From positions 1,550,001 through 1,614,000 of the forward strand of contig ML133499.1 of assembly GCA_003864495.1 (NCBI GenBank): a stretch of 64,000 nt of DNA. Direction: 5' to 3'. Shown piece after piece: positions 1 through 10,918 of this stretch. Source of the DNA: Nemopilema nomurai (lineage: Eukaryota > Cnidaria > Scyphozoa > Rhizostomeae > Rhizostomatidae). Position numbers and translations under genes: made by a program. Position 1 is the first letter of the stretch; each line of letters begins with the position of its first letter. The notes beneath the pieces were generated by a model, which was given only the letters and a program-made list of their open reading frames with translations, did not search any database and had not been told where the DNA came from.

Positions 1-268
1 ATCGCCGGACAAGTTGGTTCGGACAGCAAATACGACGGTGTCAATGATGACATCACCAGAGCCTCGCAAGAGGTCGCCGAGATAAGCCGGCTGATAGGGA
101 AGCCGCTGACCGACTCCCATGCGTTGGCCATGCTTAAGAGCATTCTATTGGAGAAAATCCATACGAAGCTGGAGGAGACCAAGGACACGGCCACCGCCAC
201 CAGCAAAAGCACTGAGGAAGGAGTCAGCAAGTTCGTCGCTGCGCTTGCGGCCTCGCAGAAGAACGACG
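1..268 (+). CDS. Exon: N-terminal helical segment of the vWA/ShKT gene
   Basis: The frame is open from base 1 and ends at donor GTGAGT (269-274), phase 1. The residues are rich in Ala, Lys, Glu, Ser and Thr with heptad-like hydrophobics, and include LKSILLEKIHTKLEETKDTA. It is probably a helical spacer. No domain is recognised. The exon runs in from outside the window, so its true 5' limit is unknown. Confidence 0.65.
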
Positions 269-3200
269 GTGAGTGGAATAAACGCCCTGGCCTTTTGCTT
301 TGGCGTTAACCCGTCCTATAAATCGGCTAAAGTTGCGTTACTAGAGATACCAAACTATTCCAATATGCACTATTTTGTTGTGGGCTTCCTGAGTAGTACC
401 TAAACGCTTATCCGAAATGGCGCTTGAAATGATGTTGGGCGTTTATTCAACAATTAGCAGTCTGCATGGGTGTCTATACATTTTAATGCTTTAAAAGATG
501 CCAGGCCCATAGTTAAGTCGTTCGGATTATATATGCTTCTATCAAACTTTAATGTTCCTCATTATTTCGATCTAAGTTTTGATTTAGGTTTTATACCAAA
601 CTTGGTTGTAGTTTTCATGGTTCATTATCTTAATCGCTTGTCGAATGTATATAATAATATAACAATAGCGAGAAACAGCGGAACTATTATTTTCGCGTAG
701 TAAAATATTTTAATCGTCTAATACTCATCAGAGGATGCAAGCATTGGAAAATTATTATAAGTTAACAACATAGATAGCCAGTTGCGGATCAGAATCATAA
801 AAGGGTGCGAGAAATGCACATGATTGGCTGTCTCACGGCCAATCAGCGTCCATTTCACAGCTTCTTTAAGAAGAATCCAAGTGAAAAGACGAACTCTGTC
901 TGTCAATATTAAGTATGATTTTGCATAAAATATTAGACGAACTCCAACGACCCGATTAGAAGACGACCCAGCTTGCCCAATTACGCGAAAATTGTCGCCC
1001 GTATATATTTCTATATCGAATCTCAAATAATCATCAATCGGTAATTTTAATAACTTTTATTTTTTCTCTTTAGTAACTATTATCTGTAATTAACATAATT
1101 ATATTGCTGATAATCATAAGATAGTTATCAATAATCATTAAAATTAACAAATAATACTTGATATCACGAAATTTTAAGATTGCACGAAACAGCCTGTTTG
1201 GTAACATGCTAGAAGTAGACAAATTATAGTTCCATTGCTACCTGCAATTTTAAATCAATATTTAGTTTATGTTAAGACTAAATCTATCTTCAGCCAAAGA
1301 CGAAAATGCAGATCCTCAGCAAAAAGCTGAAACTCATGGGACGGGCGATACTAAAGGTATTCTCAATCAAACACGACATTCATCTAGTATTTACGCCAAG
1401 GGTCTTTTCTTTGATTTAACACGACAAAATCTACCGATCCACTGCATTTTCTTTCGATTTGGTTTGAATATCGCCTTTCAACTCTAAGTTGAAGCTACTA
1501 CTTTCGTTTTGCGTTGTCTTATTTTGACTGAAAATTGCACCTATTTTCCAACTTTCGACTGTCATTTTCTTGACTTTTTCCGTTCCCTTTCAAGTTTTTG
1601 CTTTAAGTTTTAGTATGGCTCTCCATCCACGCTTCTTTTGTCCACTTCTCTAACACTTATGTTTGTTTTCATCACACCCCTGCCCCTTTCACCCTTTCTG
1701 TGCTCTACATCTCTTCATGCGTCACTCGTGTCCAGAAGTTCATTGTATGACAGTTGACTGTGGTACGGCTGGAAGGAGCTCTGCGTTGTTCGTACATATG
1801 CTAGGCCAGTTGTCAAAACTCAAAATGACGCCAGTCTCCTAGTTGCCAATGGCAACGAAAAAACAACGAAACATTCGCACGTGACAGATTGTCAATGAGG
1901 CCAGGAACATAATTTGAATATCACATATAGATCTTTTTTACGCTTTCTAACGCTTTTACTAACTGCATGAAATGAAATATTTCAAGTTAATTACTAACCA
2001 CTAACCATAACTATTTCTAAATCTAATAGAAAAAATCAAATGTTTGGACCAAGAACCGAATGAGAAATGTCAATTTTTGAAGCGACTAGGCCTTTGCAGT
2101 AAGAAGGCCCCAGGCGAAGTGAGAGTTAGGTGTCAGCTGACCTGCGGCGCATGCCCAGACTGTTCTGGCTGTACCACAGTCGACTGTGGTACGATCTGCA
2201 TTGGATATGGTGAGTGTCATATCCGTGACTGGTAGGCCCAGTGTTGCTTACCCCCGGGAGGTACTCCCATTTAAGGCCTAACAGGGGGTTCCAGTCACGG
2301 CCAAAAAGAGCCAAAATACCAAAAGTCACCCTTAAATCATGCTCAAATGGTAGTGTTTATATAATAACCCCCAAAATGGTTGCGCTAAGTACATTGTGAA
2401 ATTCAACTTTTTGTGCTCACTTTCTGCTTCTTTGACAAAACCAACCCTATGCACTGCCTGCTATTCATTCTAGAACGATTCCTCGTAGTAAGTTGTGATT
2501 TCAACTGAGCAGTTATTAACAGTACCCCCTACAAAGTAGCAACAACTTGAAATACCCCAAGTAGTAGTGATAATTTTCTAAATTGGTCCTTTGGTGGCAT
2601 CCCCGACCGGACCCCCTGTCAGGCCTTAATGGGAGTACCACGCCCCTCCCCTCCTTGGTGTGTACCTAGGGTGGCACATCTCTAAGGAAAGTGAATTTAA
2701 GGCTGAAGGGGTAATAGTTAAAGGGCTGTTTACGAAGGCCTACTTAATGGCATGAGATAGTAAGCAGTTTTACTATGTCAAACATTCATCTCTCCTTTAC
2801 TTTGATTTTAGTTGTTTATACGTACTGACGATATAAAATTTTATTTAAATATTTAATTTAGTCCTAAATTTTCCAAATATTATGAACTCTTGATGAACTG
2901 GTAAAGTGATAAATTCCAAAAATCCAACTGGTGTACTTAATTTATTCATTAATTTATATTTTACATTCAAATATATCTTTGCTCTAAGTCCTTCAAAATA
3001 CTTATCGCAATAGTGTTTATGTTGCTTAAAAGGCAACTGTGAACAAATAAAGTTGGAATAGTTGTAAATGACTCAGATTATCATTTTCATTTCGATTCAA
3101 TAATCCCTAAAAATTAATCGTTAAAGGAAGTAAGGTTATCTTGACAAACTTTGCTTCCAAAACTGGTAACCTGTTTGTTCATCTAGTTTACTGTCATTCA

Positions 3201-6200
3201 CGCCTCTATACATTGTGATCAATTCCTTTACAGATGTTGCACCCGCACCCCCTCCCCCTCCACCTATGCCACCCTTGGAGCCGGCCCCAGTTCCTCCTCC
3301 ACCCCCTGTTCCACCCCCAGTTCCACCCCCAGCACCCATTCCTCCCCCACCTCCTGCACCCGTTCCACCTCCGATTCCACCCCGATTCCACCCCCTGCCG
3401 TCCCTCCCCCATACCCAGTTGCCACGGTTACACCCCACCCACACATACTGGCAGCCGAAGAGCCCGCCCATGTTCAGCCCCCACATGGTCATGACGAGCA
3501 TGGACATGCGGTTGTGACAACCAATCCACTCTTGGCACACGCGCACCCCACTGTGCCAGGGCTACATCCCACTGTGCCAGCCGTACACCCAGCAGCCTTA
3601 CCAACAACTCATCTGCATTTGATGTGAGTACTTCTAGCATTTTACATGCACCATGCATATTTATCCAGCTTTTCTAAGATCCGTTTATGACATGTTTTCA
3701 TAGCACAGCTGTATACTTCCCTTGGACTTCATTTGTCGAGATTTTGTCCCCATGACGCCCCCACAACACAACTCCATTTTGCAGCAACCTACGTTATGAA
3801 ATAGATTGTATGCACTGGCTTTGATTTTTCTATTCCTACTTATTAATCTTCACTTATTTTTAGAGCCACCCCTACGGTACCCGTTGCCGTTCCACCATCA
3901 CCAGGCGTACCCCCACCCCCATGTCAACCAGTTGCGCCAACACATATTCACCATGTGCCACCACCAGTTGTGCCCCCGCCGCCTCCCTGCGAGCCTGTGG
4001 CCCCGACCTGCCCCCCATGCAAGCCATCAGCCCCCACATGCCCGCCATGCAAGCCGGCACCCCCAGTTTGCCCACCACCACCGCCACCTCCACCACCTGT
4101 ACCCCCACCTCTCCCGCCATGCACCCCGGTACATGAGCCAGTCGCCAGGCCGGTGGCGGCACACCCGGAAGAGCATGTCCCAGTCGTAGCCGCGAAGCCA
4201 ACGGCTGTTGTTGACGAACAACTGCACGCAGAAGCCGCCGTTCACCCGAGCAAGCCTACGTGGCACCACCATCACGCGGCCCAGCACGCGGCCATGCACG
4301 CCGCTACTCAACCCACCGTTCAGCCGTATGTTGGCACTACGGTGCAGACGGGCACGGCGCCGCCAGCCACAGTGCCCGTAGCCCAGTTTGCGGTTAGTCC
4401 AGCCGTTGCTCCCGTGGTGGTTAATCCAGTTGTGAAGCCTCACCCGACCGCACCCGCCAATCCGTTGCCCGCTGTCCCTCCCGCCGCCGGTACGTGCTGT
4501 AATGAAGGTATTTCTCTCTATGCGGAGTGACGTCATTTTCAACTGTTTCACCTTCCTTCTAGGTTTAATTAACCTAAGTTGCTTGGGCCTTTTAGAGTGT
4601 TTTTCTCAACTCAACTTATTTCTACAAAGCTGTCATCTCAAAAGAATAAAGTACATCCCAAGAAAGAGTTATGGTTATGGTTATGGGTAAAAGGGCAAGT
4701 TGAGATGCGCTTAGAGATGGAAAACTGCTAGGGCAACGAAGCACTCGAGAAAATTGTTCGAATACCATATCGGAACGAAATGCGGTTATTGTCCCAAGAG
4801 GACATTATTCTAGCAGTGATGGTCCAATCATCAGTCATTCGTTTCTACTTTTGGGGACACATTTCTGCAGGAAAAGGGGGCACTATCGTGGACTGTGAAT
4901 GGGAACTTCATTTGTACTGCTGAAGGATGGGGTGCACTTGCCTTCCTGCCCTCCGATTGATAAATCTATGATTTAGTCTTAGTTTTGCTTTGCATTGAAC
5001 TAGCTGACTGAAGTAGAAAACCACTCGCTCCTTCGTTCCACCTCGCCAAGAGACCTTTTAACACACCGGCTGCCCCATACAGTTTATCTGTTAGCTGCCA
5101 ATTCGATTTCTTCGTAAATCCACAGGTTGTCTTTCCCAGTGTTAACTTGAATTCGTAATGAAAAATTGCACTCATTAATACTTCCACCTATATATCGCAG
5201 AGATCCAAAAGTGTGCTAACCCGGTCGATATTGGCCTCGTTTTGGACTCATCCGCCGGTGTACGAGGTCGTTGGGGCTACATAAGGAATTTCGCGAAAGC
5301 TCTGATTGACCACTTCAAGATGGGCGAATTCGCGCGTTTCGGCGTCGTGCAGTTCGACACTATCGCGAAATTCCCAATCAGACTCGAAACCTACAACGAT
5401 GCGGAGATGCTGAAGGTCCACGTTCAAAAGCTACTGATGAATCCGTATGGGAAAAGACGAACGGACGACGCGTTGAAAATCGCGCGGGACGACCTTTTCC
5501 GCACGGCAAGAGCTGGAGTTCGCCGCGCCATGGTTATCGTAACAAACGGGCGTACAAACGGTAAGCCTATTATTGAGCCTCCTTTTCATACTCTAGCTGC
5601 GTCAGCTGAATCCACGCACTTCTTAAATAGGAATCCGCTGACCTTGGGCACTGTCATAACAAATGTCGATGATGTTTAATCATCTTAATCATCTCGTCTT
5701 TTCGCCTCTGCCTAATTTTCTTCCTGAAAGTTAGGCCTAGTGCAACATATCTGGTTATTCTCTATGTTGCAGATGTGTCTCCAAGAGAAACTGAGAACAA
5801 AGCTCAGTTTTGAAAACACACATTTTGATATCAGAGCTTCGAAAGATTTTAGCCTAGCCCTCTTTTAGGTATTGAGGGGCGCTGAATATACTTCATGGCT
5901 TAGGCCTACTCACATAAGCCGCGAGGCTTGGGGATTCACCCGAGGATACCCTCTCGACATTAAGTTGGTAGGGTTTGACTAACAGCCGAAGGGCGCTCTA
6001 CTCAAATTACCAGGCTAATCAGTCCTTTAAGCTACGGCAGAGAAATGAAAGAAACTCGTGTCATGCTTTCTGATCTTTGAATAACGGTTTTTGCTTCGCA
6101 GGGGATGACCCAACTATCAACTGGAGTCAGATGATTGTCGAGCCTGCCCGAGAACTTCAAGAAGCAGGCGTCGAAGTTTTCGTCGTTGGTGTAACTGCGC

Positions 6201-9200
6201 ACGCGGCTCCGGAGGAGCTCAAGATAATGGCTACAGACCCAAGCACACAACACGTGTTTCAAGTGCCGACCTTTGACCAGATACAGACTGTTGTGGACCC
6301 AATAGCGACGCGAATCTGTCATGGTACAGTTTGAGATTTCTTTTTCACCAGGTTTAAGCCAAGACACTAACATTCTAGCATATTATTACGGGCCTTTGAT
6401 TTCCTAGTGAGAATTTAGTGGTAGGGACACATGTTGAACATAGGGGGCATGATTTTTTGAGCAAAGGCCAGTAAAAAGCTTGAGAATCTAAGATTGTCTC
6501 TGATTACACTCACAAAGCATAGACTTGGCAAAGTCTCTGATTTTCAAGTCTTTAGTCTTAGAAAATACACGCTGGGAAGAACTCATGATAACTTCCTTGA
6601 TGATTTAAAAGTTCTGAAACATTAACATAGGCAGCTATTCCTGGTAAGATAACATTGATATTTTGATTTTGACGTAGATCACTTGAAGGTCTGGACTTTG
6701 GACTTTTGTCAGGAAATATTAATATTGTCAGCTAGGTAGCAAGTTTTAGTAAAAAGTAAAAAGAATTACTTTCACAGCCTAGCGAATCAGTTTTATCTAA
6801 TCTTTTCTCGTTGGCAGCAATACTTTCCCAGACAGAAGGTGATGCGCTCTATAACCATCCCTAAATTTTGTTTCAAATAATTTCCTCATGTCAGTTGAAA
6901 ACTTTCACACTAATACCCCTAAGCTCTGCAAATTATGCCTAAATTCTATGTATAACTAAAAAAATTATTAATGAAAGGCCATGTTGTTATGATAAATAAA
7001 TACAAAATAATTCAGTATATCAAACCTCTCGCTACTGTATCTTTTGGCAGCTGAAGTTTATTTCTCATCACCATCTTTGCTTTACCCTCAACTCAGCTTT
7101 TGTTTATTTTCATTTACGTTCGTAACTCGTTTTCACTATGATGAAATTGCAAAAGGATTTCAAAAGAAAGTTAGTTGTTAAACTTTGCAACCGATACTTG
7201 AGGAATCTGAAAGTAAACCAAAATGAAGTCAGGTAATAAAAAAGCTAAATATGGTATTATAATTAGTATCAAAGAAAGCTATCATTGTCGATTTTTGCAC
7301 CATTGTATGCAACACAAAATGCTCAGCTTAACTTCATCTTCAATATTGTTTTCGCGGCAATATTTACCTTTAACCTTAATTTTTACTCGAGGTGAAAATA
7401 AGATTTTGATGCGTAGACTTTAGATCTTCCTTTTAAAGGATAGAAATAGTTTCAGCTGTCAAAAGACCTTCTCTTAGAGACACTAACTAATCTGACATCT
7501 AAATAAATCTAACACGTAGAATTCTCCCACTTTGTAATCTATACCTTGAAAGTTTCTATCGATGTTATTTATTTCCTGTCAAACAATTCGAATCTCCCTG
7601 ACAAGATCAGTAAATACTTTAAGTATGATTTCTCAATAGTTTTAAACGCTTTAGTAATGGTAAACGCATGCAAATTCACTCCCGCTAATCTTTTTGTAGT
7701 ACTTTTTATCTAGACAAAGATAGTATCTCAAACGATCTATCTAAACATAATTATCAAGCTATACCCGGTAATATCTGGGTGCATTTTACTCTAATAGCAG
7801 ATATTATATTGTTGCTTTCACCAGGGCCTCAAATGAGACAAGATATTATGGGGGGCTGAACGTGAATGAGCAAAATGCAAGAATAAGAATTCAATAATTT
7901 GATAATTCTTAAGTTTAAAAAATATGTAAGGGAGCATCTTTGATACAAAGAAAAACAAATAAGAGAATTATAATGTACATAAAGATTTCAGAAATCAAAG
8001 TTTGCAAGAAATGTTGGGGGCATGCCCCCTTGGAGCCCCGCATCCCTTTCATCAGAGGTCCTGGAATCTGTGACCACAGAAATATAAGTTTGAGTAAAAT
8101 AATTAATGCTAGGTATCAGAGTTATACGACAAAAAGACCAATTGATTAATTGCTATTTTGTTTTCTTGTCAAATATTTGTTTGTTTGTTTGTTTAACCGC
8201 TAATTTGGCTGCTGAGGGTAACACAAAGATGGTTGAGAAACAAACTTGGCTTTGTTAAAACTAACAAATTAACAGGTAACATGATTTTATTTACATATAT
8301 TAAGCCACGTCTCTTTTATTGTGCCAAAAGGCCTAACGATTCCCAACTTTGCATAAATAATAAATTATGGTTATTTACTATTAGTCTCAAACTTGAATAC
8401 CCCACTGATCTGTTACCCCTTATAGTCTTTCCTTGGCATTCGGGGTGTTAAAATGGGGGGGGGGGTTACCTTACCACAAGATCATTATTCCATTTCTTTA
8501 TGAAAATTCGTTATGAAAAAGTTGATCCATAAGTATCCCCCCCGTCTCATTCATTTTCGGCTGTTGTTGCTTGTTTCAACCTCGTTCTCAGCTGCCTTTC
8601 GTAATTCTAGGATGGGTATCTGTTGTGAACGCACTCGCTGATGGAATCCATCTAACTCTGGGCGGCTCGGTCATTCAGCCGCTGGCCGGTCCTCTATACG
8701 CACCCACCGGCCCCTACGGTAAGACATTCACTTGAAGTTGCTCAAATGAAATTTTATTTTAAGTACTTGTCACTTCAGCAACTCAACAACAATACCCGAT
8801 ATTTTCAGGTCAGTAAATCAGCTAGTTGCGTGTCATTATGTCTTCTCTCTCTTCATTTTTTATTCACTTTTCCTTATTTAACTCGCTGGGAGCTTCGAAT
8901 GGCGGTATTCCTACTTCAGCACTAGATCCAAGTACGGTCGTCTGAGTTTCAGTGGGCGGGGCTTGCTAAATATTCTTATAACTACCCCATACCAAAGCAC
9001 TTCAAGTGCCTAGATCCAACGCTGCGATGCAAGCCCCTCTTATAACTGCCATTCTTTTATTACCGCCAAAGTTTTCCATGTGTATCCAGCCTACAACACC
9101 AGCTACTATGAAGTATCAGATACAGTGACGACAATTTTCGTATAATTGGGCAAGCTAGGTCGCCCTTTCACCTAGGTGTATTGGAGTCTGTCTATATTTC

Positions 9201-10918
9201 AATGGATAACCCCATTTTTTGTAGACAGAAAGAGTTCGTCTTTTCCCTTGGGCTCTTCTAAAGTTAGGTGTTAAGTAACGCTGATTGGTCAATTATAACC
9301 AATCACGCGCTCTGCTTATCACCCTCTAGTGTTTTCGATCCGCATCTGGCTATTTATTCGGTCAGTTTTTGGTTATCTTCCGACGTTTGCGTACTCTGAA
9401 GAGTGTTGGATGAAAAAAGTACTTTTAAGTATGCGAAAACTAGTTCCGCTTTTTCTAGCAATTGTGAAGTTTTGTACCACAAGGCACTTATTCAAGTATC
9501 AGATACCCTGACCCTCACAGTACGGCCTTGTAACTCAACATGTATCTTTTTCTTTGAAGTTTATCGATATAAATTAGAAAAGGACCTTTTGAATTAACAA
9601 CCACGTGCTTTGCTCTAGGTTGTAGCGTTAAGTACGCAAAGTTGGGCTGTTATAGTGACGACGGCAACAACCCGCGGCCGCTGCCCATAGAACTCTTCTC
9701 TGACAACAGCCCGACCTCGCCTGTGTTTACGGGAAGACACGTGGACTACGATAACTGGGACAGATATTTACCAAGCATCGTGTGCAGATGCGCAGAGATG
9801 GCGAATCGGAAAGGATATAATGTGTTTGGTGTCCAGTTGTTTGGTGAGTGACATATTTTATGCGTCGTGGTTGAGCAAGTATATACTACAATTCTTTTCT
9901 AAATTCTCCAATCCGACTTTTTTTTTAGTTTCAAGTTTTCCAATCCCATCCTTGGATTTCCAGTAATTTCAAAGAATTCCCTATTTTTTCCAACAACTCT
10001 CCTATCATTTCTCAAAATCGTTCAATCTTCTACCTAAATTTCGACCAATTTTTTGTTTTTCTTGTCGTTGACCAAAGTTTCATAATCATTTTCGTTGATT
10101 TTTCATACCGTTCCATGAGTCCTTCTACCACTCGTCTGGATCGTTCAATCCTTTCACTGGCTTCTAAAATCCTTTCCATTGACTTTTAAATCCTTTTCAT
10201 GGGCTTTTTCAACCATGTTGATAAACTCACGTTTGCGTGGTGCATGTTATATAAAACCAAATGACCACTCACGGAATGTAGCCTCGTTCGTTACCAAGCC
10301 TCTTTTCAGTTCTGACATTTTCATCACTAGACCTCCCTTCACTTGCAAGAGAAATAAATATTTTCGCCTGATTTTGATGCAAAACATCTCCAGCCCTTTC
10401 TCTTCCCTCGCCACACCGAGTATGCAGCTGCCTACATATCTCGTTGTTTAGAAATAGCTTACACTCATCTGATTTTTGCACAATCTTCTCTCGAGCTCAG
10501 ACAAGCTGTGATCACATGGTTTTACGTGAATATCACGTGATCTCATGTGTGCTGGTTTTTTAGCAATTTCATATTTGCATTGTAAAGCATTTCCAAATTT
10601 TCTTAAAGCATCTGACAACATCTCTCATGACCCCAAAGAAAGCCCTTCATTTTTGCCTCTAATTACACGACATTGCCTCGAAATACAATTCTTCCAAGCT
10701 TTGCAGGGCCTAAGATACCGGCCTCAGCTACTTCAAATCGTTTTTTAGGATCGTGCTGGTCCGGGCCTCAAGCGGGCCAGACCTACGCGGTTGATGGGGA
10801 GGCGGAACAAGACATGTGCGTTTCATTTGGCTTCAAGCCCTGCACGCCGTCAGATGCTGTTTGTGTGGGAAAACAACAAACGAACTTCGTTTATACGTTT
10901 GACGACGAAACTAGGTGA
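1..10918 (+). CDS. Modular extracellular protein: ShKT, Pro/His/Cys-rich, vWA, Cys-rich C-terminal module (5' end outside window)
   Basis: Nine exons are read in the window: 1-268, 2030-2209, 3234-3623, 3864-4489, 5201-5560, 6102-6323, 8611-8718, 9619-9843 and 10749-10918 (stop TGA). All introns are GT-AG. They are phase 1, except the one after 3623, which is phase 2. If one copy of an 11-bp duplication in exon 3 is discounted, the exons total 846 codons with no internal stop. Order of parts: a helical Ala/Lys/Glu-rich segment, an ShKT domain, Pro- and His-rich tracts, a Pro/Cys tract, a vWA domain, a short linker and a Cys-rich module. Runs of phase-1 symmetric exons are typical of shuffled extracellular proteins. 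The role is probably structural or adhesive in matrix, mucus or a capsule; this is inferred. The start codon and signal peptide lie upstream of the window. I do not recognise a named orthologue. Confidence 0.8.
655..1010 (-). mobile_element. Dispersed non-autonomous element, family M, copy 1
   Basis: Lies in the intron 269-2029. Read on the minus strand it shares blocks, in the same order, with the copy at 9124-9492: an ATTGGGCAAGCT block, GAGTTCGTCTTTTC, a short hairpin around GATTGGC...GCCAATC, and a TAGTTCCGCT end. No protein is encoded. I see nothing else in this intron. Confidence 0.6.
2030..2209 (+). CDS. Exon: ShKT (SXC) six-cysteine domain
   Basis: The acceptor is CTAATAG at 2023-2029 and the donor GTGAGT at 2210, phase 1 on both sides. 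The peptide starts E-KIKCLDQEP and has the ShKT pattern: six cysteines, a Gly-x-Cys (GLC) before the basic loop, and TCGAC at the end. A Cys-rich extension follows (CPDCSGC...VDCGTIC). ShKT domains occur in potassium-channel toxins and also in many non-toxic secreted enzymes and matrix proteins. Here it is one module of a large protein, so a toxin role is not implied. Confidence 0.82.
2251..2652 (+). mobile_element. Short element with long terminal inverted repeats (MITE-like)
   Basis: The left end (GGTACTCCCATTTAAGGCCT, then an AACAGGGGG block) reappears inverted at the right end, about 2600-2645, with a few changes. The arms are about 40 bp and the element about 400 bp. No coding capacity is visible. 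It lies in the intron 2210-3233; the rest of that intron is plain AT-rich sequence. The superfamily is not assigned because no clear target duplication is seen. Confidence 0.6.
3234..3623 (+). CDS. Exon: polyproline then His-rich segment, frame broken by an 11-bp duplication
   Basis: The acceptor TTTACAG ends at 3233 (phase 1 entry) and the donor GTGAGT is at 3624 (phase 2 exit). The entry frame gives DVAPAPPPPPPMPPLEP and further polyproline to about 3383, then runs into TGA at 3515-3517. From 3395 a different frame is open, Pro/His-rich (with HGHDEHGHAVV), to the donor, and it joins the next exon correctly. The frames change exactly where GATTCCACCCC occurs twice in tandem (3373-3383 and 3384-3394). 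Without one copy the exon is one open frame. It is either a broken allele or an assembly or read error. Confidence 0.72.
3864..4489 (+). CDS. Exon: Pro/Cys-rich and His/Ala/Val-rich low-complexity region
   Basis: The acceptor is TTTTTAG (ends 3863), phase 2, and the donor GTACGT is at 4490, phase 1. The first half is polyproline with spaced cysteines: CEPVAPTCPPCKPSAPTCPP, a second CPPCK-type unit, then PPPPPPPP runs. The second half is rich in His, Ala, Val and Thr, including WHHHHAAQHAAMHAA. Pro/Cys tracts of this type occur in cnidarian disulfide-linked structural proteins, and His clusters could bind metal; both points are inference. The antisense strand is open too, as an effect of base composition. 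Confidence 0.75.
5201..5560 (+). CDS. Exon: von Willebrand factor A domain, N-terminal part
   Basis: The acceptor is ATATCGCAG (ends 5200) and the donor GTAAGC at 5561, phase 1-1. It encodes the first strand and metal-site loop (DIGLVLDSSAGVRG), FGVVQFD, the RRTDDALK helix start and MVIVTNG. The fold signature is clear. The metal-ion-dependent adhesion site is degenerate: DxSxS reads DSSAG (second Ser to Gly) and the usual T-D-G reads TNG (Asp to Asn). The Thr of the third loop is kept. Confidence 0.88.
6102..6323 (+). CDS. Exon: von Willebrand factor A domain, C-terminal part
   Basis: The acceptor is TTCGCAG (ends 6101) and the donor GTACAG at 6324, phase 1-1. It completes the vWA fold: a long helix (ARELQEAGVEVFVVGVT), then PEELKIMATDP and HVFQVPTFDQI, the standard end of the domain, followed by a closing CHG. 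Confidence 0.88.
6324..8610 (+). other. 2.3-kb intron of the vWA gene
   Basis: AT-rich intron with no exon that fits the phase-1 chain. It holds a short (GTTT)n run near 8178-8196 and a G homopolymer of about 13 at 8455-8467. I see no other structure. Confidence 0.6.
8611..8718 (+). CDS. Exon: short linker between vWA and the Cys-rich module
   Basis: The acceptor is AATTCTAG (ends 8610) and the donor GTAAGA at 8719, phase 1-1, giving 36 residues. The peptide GWVSVVNALADGIHLTLGGS and the Pro/Tyr-rich remainder match no domain I know. It is supported by correct phase on both sides and lack of stops. Confidence 0.65.
9111..9505 (+). mobile_element. Dispersed non-autonomous element, family M, copy 2, with 13-bp flanking repeats
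   Basis: A full-looking copy of about 370 bp in the intron 8719-9618. It runs from GACGACAATTTTCG, through ATTGGGCAAGCTAGGTCG and GACGTTTGCGTACTCTG, to GTTCCGCTTTTTCTAGCAAT. It is bracketed by perfect direct repeats AAGTATCAGATAC at 9111-9123 and 9493-9505, which look like a target-site duplication. Confidence 0.6.
9619..9843 (+). CDS. Exon: Cys-rich C-terminal module, first part
   Basis: The acceptor is GCTCTAG (ends 9618) and the donor GTGAGT at 9844, phase 1-1. It carries KLGCYSDD, NPRPLP and CRCAEMANRKGYNVFGVQLF. The pattern GCY...RPLP...C..A..KGY..FG.Q (continued by CWSG in the next exon) recurs in cnidarian extracellular proteins and resembles WSC or lectin-like modules. I can describe the pattern but cannot give it a firm family name. 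Confidence 0.75.
10749..10918 (+). CDS. Exon: Cys-rich C-terminal module, end, with stop codon
   Basis: The acceptor is TTTTTTAG (ends 10748), phase 1. The peptide begins GSCWSGPQAGQTYAVDGEA, goes on with DMCVSFGFKPCTP and VCVGKQQTNFVY, and stops at TGA 10916-10918. It completes the module of the preceding exon. It is the last coding exon, as no donor precedes the stop. No AATAAA is seen close downstream. Confidence 0.77.

Noticed and set aside
1740..1775. CAGTTGACTGTGGTACGGCT resembling part of the ShKT exon (about 2176-2192)
   Set aside because: Only about 20 bases resemble it, with no splice sites or cysteine frame around; not a duplicated exon.
2030..2209. ShKT exon as a stand-alone toxin gene
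   Set aside because: The exon is symmetric and internal, with matching phases to a large modular protein, and lacks its own signal peptide.
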